Assembly (NCBI GenBank): GCA_023389135.1 | Contig: JAEWEX010000229.1 | Coordinates: 1-7,010 of the forward strand | DNA length: 7,010 nucleotides | From: Pseudomonadota bacterium | GTDB lineage: Bacteria; Pseudomonadota; Alphaproteobacteria; Rhizobiales; Methylopilaceae | Direction of reading: 5' to 3' | Shown: positions 1-5,152 of the stretch, one piece after another | Position numbering within the stretch: the first letter of the stretch is position 1 | Layout: the number at the start of each line of letters is the position of its first letter | Translations under genes and position numbers: made by a program | Notes under the pieces: generated by a model | The model's database searches: none | What the model was told of the DNA's origin: nothing | Seen by the model: the letters and a program-made list of their open reading frames with translations, nothing else

Positions 1-26
1 GTGGCGGCGGCGGTGAGACGGCCCAT
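1..26 (-). CDS. Start of an unidentified gene running off the left edge
   Basis: The minus strand shows an ATG at 26-24 followed by an open frame reading MGRLTAAA to the window edge. A strong Shine-Dalgarno match, GGAGGAA, lies at 44-38, 11 nt upstream. An in-frame GTG directly before the ATG (29-27) has a better spacing of 8 nt, so the true start could be either codon. The gene lies on the same strand as galM and 93 nt after its stop, so it may be the next member of the same operon. Only eight complete codons are visible, so no product can be proposed. The call rests on the ribosome-binding site and the position. Confidence 0.45.
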
Positions 27-37
27 CACGGGCGGGG

Positions 38-44
38 TTCCTCC
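38..44 (-). promoter_or_regulatory. Shine-Dalgarno site of the left-edge gene
   Basis: The minus strand reads GGAGGAA here. It lies 8 nt before a GTG and 11 nt before an ATG in the same frame. It is the main reason for calling a gene at the left edge. Confidence 0.45.
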
Positions 45-119
45 GGGGGTCGGCGTGGCGCTCGGCATGGCGCGGGGCACGGGGGCGGACGCCTCATGTC
101 GACCGCAGGGACGCGGGCG

Positions 120-1115
120 TCAAGGCGCGAGCCTCAACTCGGTCACCTGCCGGTAGACCTCGCCGGGCGCGAGCAGCGCGCTCGGGAAATGTGGCCGGTT
201 GGGCGCGTCGGGCCACAGCTGCGGCTCCAGGCACAGGCCGGCGAAGGGACCGTAGGCGCGCCCGCCATGGCCGGGAACCGCGACGCCGAGCTTGTAGCCG
301 TTGTAGAGGTGCAAGCCCGGCGCCGTGGTCCGCAGCTCCAGGGTCGGGCCGCCCGGCGCCCGCAGCCGCGCGGCCAGGCGGGGCGTGTCGATGCGGTCGC
401 GGTGGAGGCAGAAGGTGTTGTTGTAGAGCGCCGGTTCGCCGGCCGCCGGGCCCACGCGCCGCGGCGCCCGGAAATCGAAGGCGGTGCCGGCCACGGGCGC
501 GACCTCGCCGGTGGGGATCAGCTCCGCGTCGCAGGGCAGATAGTCTTCCGCCGCGATCTCCAGCACGTGGTCGTGGATGTCCGCGCGGCCCGACAGGTTG
601 AAATAGCTGTGGTGGGTGAAGCCCGCATAGGTGCGCCGGTCGCTGGTCGCGGTCATCTCGATGCGCAGCGTGCCCGGCGCGGCGATGTCGTAGCGGACCC
701 GGGCCTCGATGCGGCCCGGGAAGCCGCCCTCCCCGTCGGGCCCGGCGATGGCGAATTCCGCATGCCGGTCCGAGGCCGAGACCACGTCCCAGTCGCGCCG
801 CGCGAAGCTGGCGCCGCCGCCATGGAGGTGGTGGCCGTCCTCGCCGCGCTCCAGCTCCAGTTCGCGGCCGTCCAGCATGCAGCGGCCATGGGCGATGCGG
901 TTGGCCCAGCGCCCGACGGTCGCGCCGAAATAGGGCGAGTGCGCGCGATAGTCGGCGGGGTCAGGAAACCCCAGCACCAGCGGCTGGCTGAAGCCCGCGA
1001 GCCACAAATCCGCCAGCGCCGCGCCATAGGGGATCAGCCGCGCCGACAGCGTGCCGTCGTCGAGCAGGATGCCGCGGCCGGTCGCGGCCGCGGCGCCCGG
1101 ATCCGCCAGCGTCAC
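120..1115 (-). CDS. galM: Aldose 1-epimerase (mutarotase), GalM family
   Basis: This 331-residue protein has the usual length of GalM-type mutarotases, cytoplasmic enzymes that interconvert alpha and beta anomers of aldoses. Family landmarks are present in order: PYFGATVGRWANRI (61-74), LHGGG (97-101, with a probable catalytic His98), THHSYFNLSG (167-176, probable catalytic His169), and CLEPQLWPDAPN (295-306, with Glu297 as the probable general base). The start is taken as the GTG at 1115-1113, which overlaps the dctM stop as GTGA. The frame stays open further upstream, but that part is antisense-like noise inside dctM. No Shine-Dalgarno is visible, so translation probably depends on dctM. 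One oddity is that the segment aligned to the family's usual Y-D-H-N-F reads LYNNTFCL (230-237), placing Asn232 where a substrate-contacting Asp is normal. In this operon it could serve a sugar or uronate other than galactose. Confidence 0.88.
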   Translation of the reverse strand: MTLADPGAAAATGRGILLDDGTLSARLIPYGAALADLWLAGFSQPLVLGFPDPADYRAHSPYFGATVGRWANRIAHGRCMLDGRELELERGEDGHHLHGGGASFARRDWDVVSASDRHAEFAIAGPDGEGGFPGRIEARVRYDIAAPGTLRIEMTATSDRRTYAGFTHHSYFNLSGRADIHDHVLEIAAEDYLPCDAELIPTGEVAPVAGTAFDFRAPRRVGPAAGEPALYNNTFCLHRDRIDTPRLAARLRAPGGPTLELRTTAPGLHLYNGYKLGVAVPGHGGRAYGPFAGLCLEPQLWPDAPNRPHFPSALLAPGEVYRQVTELRLAP

Positions 1116-2398
1116 TGGAACACCGCGCGCGGCAGCGCCAGCACCAGTTCCGGCACGTAGGTCACGAGCATCAGCACCGCCACCTCCAGGATGAGGAACG
1201 GGATGATCGCCCGACTCATCTGGCCGATGCGGACATTGGCGATGCTGCCCGCCACATAGAGCGACAGGCCGACCGGCGGCGTGATGGTGCCGATCATCAG
1301 GTTGATGGTCATCATCACCCCGAAGAACACCGGGTCGATGCCGAACTGCAGCGCCACCGGCAGCAGCACCGGCGTGAAGATGATCATGGCCGAGCCGCCG
1401 TCCAGGAAGCAGCCGACCACCAGCAGCATCAGGTTGATCAGCAGCAGCACCAGCGCCTGGCTGGCGACGTTGCTGGAGAACCAGTCGGCCAGCGCCAGCG
1501 GGATCTGCTCCACGGCCAGCACGTAGCCCACCAGGTTGGCGACGCCGACGATCACCAGGATCATCGCGGTGCTGATCCCCGCCCGGTAGAAGATGCCCGG
1601 CAGGTCGGAGAATTTGAGCTCCCGATAGATCACCATGCCGCACACCAGCGCATAGGCCGAGGCGACCACCGCGGATTCCGTGGCGGTGAAGATGCCGCCC
1701 AGAATGCCGCCGATGATGATGGCGGGCATGAGCAGGGCCGGCAGCGCGCTCCAGAACGCGGAGACGAGCTTGCGGAAGGTGAAGTCGGCGGTCTCGCGCG
1801 GGTAGTTGCCGCGCCTCGCCTTGACGTAGATCAGGCCCATGAGGCCCGCCGCCATGATCAGGCCGGGGATGACGCCGCCGATGAACAGCTGGCCGATGGA
1901 GACCCCGGCGCTGACGCCGTAGAGCACCATGGGGATGCTGGGCGGGATGATGGGGCCGATGACGCCGGCCGCCGCCACCACCGCGCCGGAGAAGTCGGCG
2001 CGGAAGCCGCGCTTCTTCATCATGGGGATCAGAGTGGAGCCGATGGCCGTGGTGTCGGCCACCGCCGAGCCGCTGATGCCGGCGAAGATGACCGAGGCCA
2101 TGACCGCGACATGGGCGAGGCCGCCGGTGATCCAGCCGACCAGGTAGTTGGAGAACTCCACCAGCCGGCGCGAGATGCCGCCGGTCTCCATGAGCGAGCC
2201 AGCCAGCATGAAGAACGGGATCGCCAGCATGGGGAAGCTGTCGACGCCGGAGAAGATGCGCTGGACCACCAGTTCCGTGGACAGGAAGCCCAGCACATAG
2301 AGCAGCACCAGCGCGCTCGCGCACAGCGCGAACACGATGGGCACGCCCACCACCAGGCAGACCATGAAGACGCCGAACAGGATGCCGAGGGAGGTCAT
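1112..2398 (-). CDS. dctM: TRAP transporter large permease subunit, DctM type
   Basis: This is the 428-residue integral membrane subunit of a tripartite ATP-independent periplasmic transporter, which couples uptake of organic acids to an ion gradient in the inner membrane. It is hydrophobic throughout and has the DctM signatures: SFPMLAIPFFMLAGSLMETGG (54-74), GSAVADTTAIGSTLIPMMKKRGF (110-132), GPIIPPSIPMVLYG (148-161), FTATESAVVASAYAL (237-251), FLDGGSAMIIFTPVLLPVA (331-349) and GTITPPVGLSLYVAGSIANV (370-389). Length is normal for the family. The ATG at 2398-2396 overlaps the dctQ stop as ATGA. No good Shine-Dalgarno precedes it, which points to translational coupling. The frame is open further upstream, but that stretch is the shadow of dctQ. 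The gene ends in a GTGA overlap with galM. The transported compound cannot be read from the permease. Confidence 0.96.
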   Translation of the reverse strand: MTSLGILFGVFMVCLVVGVPIVFALCASALVLLYVLGFLSTELVVQRIFSGVDSFPMLAIPFFMLAGSLMETGGISRRLVEFSNYLVGWITGGLAHVAVMASVIFAGISGSAVADTTAIGSTLIPMMKKRGFRADFSGAVVAAAGVIGPIIPPSIPMVLYGVSAGVSIGQLFIGGVIPGLIMAAGLMGLIYVKARRGNYPRETADFTFRKLVSAFWSALPALLMPAIIIGGILGGIFTATESAVVASAYALVCGMVIYRELKFSDLPGIFYRAGISTAMILVIVGVANLVGYVLAVEQIPLALADWFSSNVASQALVLLLINLMLLVVGCFLDGGSAMIIFTPVLLPVALQFGIDPVFFGVMMTINLMIGTITPPVGLSLYVAGSIANVRIGQMSRAIIPFLILEVAVLMLVTYVPELVLALPRAVFQ

Positions 2399-2937
2399 GG
2401 GGCGGAGGGCCTGACGATCTCGATGGCGTGGCGCGCGATGCCGGCGACGAGCCAGACCGACATCAGCGCGGTGGTGACGGGGATGACGGCGTAGACCACG
2501 CCCATGAGCACCTGCGAGGCCGGCGCGCGCTGGTTCCATTCGGCCAGCATCACCGACGTGCCGCCGTCCAGCATCTGCCAGACGCAGACCAGCGCCACGA
2601 GCTTGGCGACGATGAGGATCGCGTTCCTGACGCGGGCCGGAAAGCCGTCGATGAAGCTGGTCACCGCGATATGCCCGTCCTCGCGCACCAGCAGGGCGGC
2701 GCCCACGAAGGTGACCCAGACGAACAGGAAGCGCGCCGCCTCCTCCGACCAGGCCAGCGGCTGGCCCAGCACGTGTCGGAACACCACCTGCAGCAGCACG
2801 GACACGCTCATGGCCATCATGAGCAGGATCAGCGCCCAGCGCAGCAGGCCCGCCGCGCCGCGGTCGATCCGGCCCAGAACTCCCCCCGCGCCGTGCTGGG
2901 GCGCGGGGGCGGTGCCGTGGTCAGGCGCGTGGCTCAT
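2395..2937 (-). CDS. dctQ: TRAP transporter small permease subunit, DctQ type
   Basis: This is the 180-residue small membrane subunit that partners DctM in a TRAP transporter. After a polar N-terminus rich in His, Pro and Gly (1-25) there are four hydrophobic segments, at about 34-54, 68-84, 105-123 and 143-166. The DctQ hallmark is present: a Q-V-V-F-R segment (50-54), then PLAWSEEAARFLFVWVTFVG (60-79) and the following DGHIAV (87-92). The start is the ATG at 2937-2935, which overlaps the dctP stop as ATGA. Only a weak GAGCGA lies upstream. The stop overlaps dctM by 4 nt, so P, Q and M are made from one transcript in the usual order. DctQ and DctM are separate here, not fused as in some TRAP systems. 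Confidence 0.95.
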   Translation of the reverse strand: MSHAPDHGTAPAPQHGAGGVLGRIDRGAAGLLRWALILLMMAMSVSVLLQVVFRHVLGQPLAWSEEAARFLFVWVTFVGAALLVREDGHIAVTSFIDGFPARVRNAILIVAKLVALVCVWQMLDGGTSVMLAEWNQRAPASQVLMGVVYAVIPVTTALMSVWLVAGIARHAIEIVRPSAP

Positions 2938-3947
2938 TCGCTCGCGGCCGCGTCGATCATGTCGAGCCACTTCCTGGCGGTCTCGCCATATTCGGCGATG
3001 GCCTCGTCGCGCAGCGGCGCGACCGCCTTGGCGAAGGCGTCGCGGTCCGGTCGGCTGACCTCCATGCCGGCCTTCTCCAGCTCCACCAGCAGCCGCGCGT
3101 CGTCGTCGCCGACCTTGTCGCGCTGGACCTTCTGGCTGTCGATGACCGCCTGGCTGATGATCTCCTGATGCGCGGGCGAGAGCTTCTCCCAGGCCTTGGC
3201 GCTGTAGAGCACCATGTGGGTCAGGTGCAGGTGGCCGGTGAGCGCGAGGTGGTCGTTCACCTCGGCGAACTTGGCGTTGAAGATGTTCGACAGCGGGTTC
3301 TCCTGGCCGTCGACCACGTCCTGCTGCATGGCGGTGTAGAGCTCGTTGAAGCTCATGGGCGTGGCGCTGGCGCCCATCAGCTCGAGCGACTTGAGATGAT
3401 ACTTGGCCTGGGGCGTGCGGATCTTCAGGCCCTTGAGGTCGTCGGGGCCGTTGATGGCGCGCTTGCTGTTGGTGATGTGGCGCAGGCCGGCCTCGTAATA
3501 GCCCAGCAGCTTGACGCCCTCCTTCTCGACCAGCCCGCGGACCTCCTCGCCCAGCTCGCCGTCGAAGACGCGGAAGGCGTGCTCGCGGTCCTTGAAGATG
3601 TAGCCGATCTCCAGCGTGTTCAGCACCGGCGCCCAGGAGCCGAAGAAGCCGGTGGTGACCCAGGTGATCTCCAGCGTGCCGTTGCGCAGCTGCTCCACCA
3701 TCTCGCGCTGGCCGCCGAGCTGGCCGTCGGTGAAGACGCGGACGTCGATCTCGCCGTTGGAACGCTCCTCGACAAGACGCTCGATCTCGCGGGCGCCGAC
3801 ATTCTCGGGATGGTCGCCCTGGACCACGGTGCCGATCTTGACGATGACCTTGGACTGGGCGAGCGCCGGTCCGGCCAGGAAGGTTCCGGCGACGAGCGCC
3901 GCGGCGGCGAGGGCCAGCGGCCCCTGGGACGGCTTGATGCGGGTCAT
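2934..3947 (-). CDS. dctP: TRAP transporter periplasmic solute-binding protein, DctP type
   Basis: This 337-residue exported binding protein captures the substrate in the periplasm and delivers it to DctQM. It has a classical Sec signal peptide: basic MTRIK, a hydrophobic core at about 10-25, and an ALA cleavage site before Gln31. The mature part carries the DctP signatures VFTDGQLGGQREMVEQLRNG (71-90), GLRHITNSKR (154-163) and DLKGLKIRTPQ (170-180), then MSFNELYTAMQQ-DVVDGQENP (198-218). In this family the Arg in LKIR (Arg177) typically forms the salt bridge to the substrate carboxylate, so the ligand is most likely a carboxylate such as a sugar acid, uronate or dicarboxylate. The start is the ATG at 3947, set by a strong GGAGGAG 9 nt upstream and by the signal peptide; the frame continues upstream with no such features. 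It is the only gene in the operon with a clearly strong ribosome-binding site, as expected for a protein needed in excess. Confidence 0.96.
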   Translation of the reverse strand: MTRIKPSQGPLALAAAALVAGTFLAGPALAQSKVIVKIGTVVQGDHPENVGAREIERLVEERSNGEIDVRVFTDGQLGGQREMVEQLRNGTLEITWVTTGFFGSWAPVLNTLEIGYIFKDREHAFRVFDGELGEEVRGLVEKEGVKLLGYYEAGLRHITNSKRAINGPDDLKGLKIRTPQAKYHLKSLELMGASATPMSFNELYTAMQQDVVDGQENPLSNIFNAKFAEVNDHLALTGHLHLTHMVLYSAKAWEKLSPAHQEIISQAVIDSQKVQRDKVGDDDARLLVELEKAGMEVSRPDRDAFAKAVAPLRDEAIAEYGETARKWLDMIDAAASE

Positions 3948-3956
3948 GTCTGTGTT

Positions 3957-3963
3957 CTCCTCC
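3957..3963 (-). promoter_or_regulatory. Strong Shine-Dalgarno site of dctP
   Basis: The minus strand reads GGAGGAG, ending 9 nt before the dctP ATG. It fixes the dctP start at the codon that begins a proper signal peptide. It contrasts with the poor or absent sites before dctQ, dctM and galM, which start inside the stop codons of their neighbours. Confidence 0.7.
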
Positions 3964-3972
3964 ACTGGATTG

Positions 3973-3986
3973 GCGGCGCATGCCGC
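3973..3986 (-). other. Small stem-loop between the SDR gene and dctP
   Basis: In the 64-nt gap after the SDR stop, the minus strand reads GCGGC-ATGC-GCCGC, which can fold into a 5-bp GC stem with a 4-nt loop. It lies 9 nt upstream of the dctP ribosome-binding site and has no T-tract. It could be a processing or mRNA-stability element that favours the binding-protein message, or simply chance in GC-rich DNA. Confidence 0.25.
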
Positions 3987-4011
3987 GCCTGGTTGATCGT
4001 ATGTCCCGGGG

Positions 4012-4797
4012 TCACCGGGGGGTGCCGTCGGCGGTGTAGCCGCCGTCGACATAGACCACCGCGCCGGTGGTGTAGCTGGCGACCGGAGAGGCGAGGAACG
4101 CGACCGTGGAGCCCACCGCGGCCGGGTCGCCGAGCCGCGCCATGGGCACCCGGTCCATCAGGCGCTGCCGCTTGGCGACGCTGTCGGGATCGGTGGCGTG
4201 GTAGATCGGGTTCATGGGGGTGTCGATGGTGCCCGGTGCCACCGCGTTGACGCGGATGCCGGCCGGCGCCAGTTCCACCGCGAGCTGCTTCACCAGCATG
4301 TCGATGGCGGCCTTGGTGGCGCAGTAGGCGCCCATGTCGCCCTTGGCGATGCGGCCGTGCAGCGAGGAGATGGCGACGATGGCGCCACCCCGTCCGGCCG
4401 CTGACATGACGCGGCCGGCGGCGGCCGCGGTGTGGTAGGCGCCGTAGAAGTTGGTGCGCACCACCCGGTCCCAGTCGGCGGGCGGCGTGTCCAGGATCGA
4501 CTGCCGCGTGGTGATGCCGGCGTTGTGGACCATCAGGTCGAGCCCGCCGAAGGTCTCGACCGTCGCCGCCACCATGGCGTCCACCGCGGCGGCGTCGCCG
4601 ACATCGGCCTCCACGGCCAGCGCACGGCCGCCGGCGGCCTCGACATCGGCGCAGATCGCCGCCGCGGCTTCGGCGTCGCCCAGATGGTTGACGACCACCG
4701 CCATGCCCTCGGCGACCAGCGCCGCCACGATGGCGCGGCCAATGCCGCCCGTGGCGCCGGTGACGATCGCCGTGCCGCCCGTCAGACCCAGATCCAT
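4012..4797 (-). CDS. Short-chain dehydrogenase/reductase (classical SDR), probable sugar dehydrogenase
   Basis: This is a 261-residue classical SDR, a cytoplasmic NAD(P)-dependent oxidoreductase. It shows the nucleotide-binding TGATGGIG (13-20), adenine-contact DV (65-66), an HNAG (91-94, usually NNAG), and catalytic Asn116, Ser145, Tyr158 and Lys162 in YCATK. It ends with ASYTTGAVVYVDGGYTADG, typical of the family. Strand beta-2 ends in Asn37, not an acidic residue, so NADP use or dual cofactor use is possible; this is a weak inference. The start is the ATG at 4797, beginning two residues before the first strand. A GGGGTG about 4 nt upstream is a poor Shine-Dalgarno, and the frame is open to 4887 without family homology in that part. 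It is the first gene of the operon, next to the transporter, mutarotase and (across the regulator) a lactonase. Oxidation of a cyclic sugar to a lactone is therefore the likeliest reaction. Other SDR alcohol or polyol dehydrogenase activities cannot be excluded. Confidence 0.9.
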   Translation of the reverse strand: MDLGLTGGTAIVTGATGGIGRAIVAALVAEGMAVVVNHLGDAEAAAAICADVEAAGGRALAVEADVGDAAAVDAMVAATVETFGGLDLMVHNAGITTRQSILDTPPADWDRVVRTNFYGAYHTAAAAGRVMSAAGRGGAIVAISSLHGRIAKGDMGAYCATKAAIDMLVKQLAVELAPAGIRVNAVAPGTIDTPMNPIYHATDPDSVAKRQRLMDRVPMARLGDPAAVGSTVAFLASPVASYTTGAVVYVDGGYTADGTPR

Positions 4798-4893
4798 TGC
4801 CACCCCGAACGCCGTTCCGACCCTGCCTGCGCCGCATTGAAGACCGGGCGCGCTGGACAGCCGGGAGACTGGAATCGCGGCATCCATATGTCA

Positions 4894-4939
4894 ATGCGAA
4901 ATCGCATGCAATTGTGTGCTCGTGTGCATGCCGATGCGA
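4894..4939. promoter_or_regulatory. Candidate operator: three copies of ATGCGA/TCGCAT
   Basis: ATGCGA-AA-TCGCAT at 4894-4907 is a perfect inverted repeat with 6-bp arms and a 2-bp spacer. A third copy of the hexamer, ATGCGA followed by A as in the first, is at 4934-4939, exactly 40 bp from the first and so close to four helical turns. Two copies of GCATGC (4904-4909 and 4926-4931) lie between them, 22 bp apart. GntR/FCD regulators normally bind short inverted repeats near their own divergent promoters, so this is the best candidate binding site for the neighbouring regulator. That assignment is inference. Confidence 0.45.
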
Positions 4940-4948
4940 ACTATATCG

Positions 4949-4968
4949 TTGATTTATATCAATTATTG
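4949..4968. promoter_or_regulatory. AT-rich overlapping inverted repeats
   Basis: TTGAT-TTAT-ATCAA (4949-4962) has 5-bp arms, and it runs into CAAT-T-ATTG (4960-4968) with 4-bp arms. Both lie in the most AT-rich part of the divergent region. They may be a second protein-binding site or part of a promoter, but short AT palindromes also arise by chance. Confidence 0.25.
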
Positions 4969-5050
4969 TCCCGCCTTAGGTGGCAACAATATCGCTGCCT
5001 TGTCGTGCCGGATACGATGGAATTCTGCGTGCAATCGGCTATGCTGGCCC

Positions 5051-5069
5051 CGGCCGCCGCCGCCGGCCG
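5051..5069 (+). other. GC stem-loop in the presumed GntR leader
   Basis: CGGCCG (5051-5056) and CGGCCG (5064-5069) can pair over a 7-nt loop in a run of GCC repeats. It precedes the larger inverted repeat at 5085-5120. Chance is likely at this GC content. Confidence 0.15.
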
Positions 5070-5084
5070 CATTGACGCGGGGGG

Positions 5085-5120
5085 CGGCGCGGCCAAAAAG
5101 GGTGGGTCTCGACCGCGCCG
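5085..5120 (+). other. 8-bp inverted repeat in the GntR 5' leader
   Basis: CGGCGCGG (5085-5092) is perfectly complementary to CCGCGCCG (5113-5120), with a 20-nt loop containing AAAAAGGGTGGG. It ends 23 nt before the probable ribosome-binding site of the regulator. It could fold in the leader mRNA and affect translation, but no known riboswitch class is recognised. Confidence 0.25.
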
Positions 5121-5143
5121 AATCGACGGCGCCGGACCGGCCC

Positions 5144-5150
5144 GGGAAGG
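5144..5150 (+). promoter_or_regulatory. Probable Shine-Dalgarno of the GntR gene
   Basis: GGGAAGG lies 2 nt before the ATG at 5153 and 11 nt before the in-frame ATG at 5162. Neither spacing is ideal, so the start of the regulator is uncertain by three codons. Confidence 0.4.
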
Positions 5151-5152
5151 AC

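Larger units (their letters stand above)
4798..5152. promoter_or_regulatory. Divergent intergenic control region between the SDR operon and the GntR gene
   Basis: These 355 nt separate two divergent genes and contain no convincing gene. The middle (about 4885-5035) is much more AT-rich than the flanking coding DNA, as expected for two back-to-back promoters. On the minus strand TATAGT (4945-4940) is a good -10 match but has only a poor -35 at 17 bp. TTGACA (4894-4889) is a perfect -35 but has no good -10 at 17 bp. No convincing plus-strand promoter pair was found. Operator-like repeats are listed separately. The part from about 5041 to 5152 is GC-rich and probably forms the 5' leader of the GntR mRNA. 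Confidence 0.6.

Noticed and set aside
26..97. A 23-codon minus-strand ORF ending in TGATG at the left-edge gene start
   Set aside because: It is Pro/Arg-rich as expected for random GC-rich DNA and has no ribosome-binding site, so a leader peptide is not supported.
110..121. GACGC-GG-GCGTC near the galM stop as a terminator
   Set aside because: The loop is too short unless the stem is cut to four pairs, it overlaps the stop codon, and no T-tract follows.
96..1160. Long plus-strand open frame opposite galM
   Set aside because: Its translation is Ala/Arg/Gly-rich with no recognisable domain, and the opposite strand encodes a clear mutarotase. The same applies to plus-strand frames opposite dctQ/dctP (2428-3168) and opposite dctP/SDR (3168-4250).
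1116..2324. The galM reading frame stays open far upstream, looking like a large N-terminal extension or fusion
   Set aside because: The upstream part overlaps dctM in another frame, is rich in Arg/Gly/His with no family resemblance, and dctM itself matches its family throughout. It is a high-GC shadow.
4798..4887. In-frame N-terminal extension of the SDR to an ATG at 4887
   Set aside because: The extra 30 residues precede the normal start of the Rossmann fold, do not resemble a targeting peptide, and have no Shine-Dalgarno. The start at 4797 fits the family length.
4965..4990. Imperfect 26-bp palindrome ATTGT...ACAAT around a CCGCC/GGTGG core
   Set aside because: The outer and inner arms have centres offset by half a base pair, and only 8 of 13 positions match when folded as one palindrome. 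It is too weak to call an operator.
5072..5100. TTGACG followed at 17 bp by AAAAAG as a promoter for the regulator
   Set aside because: The -10 match is poor (3 of 6) and the spacer is extremely GC-rich.
4916..5152. In-frame extension of the regulator to an ATG at 4916
   Set aside because: The translated segment is Cys/Trp/Pro-rich, spans the AT-rich promoter region, and is unlike any GntR N-terminus.
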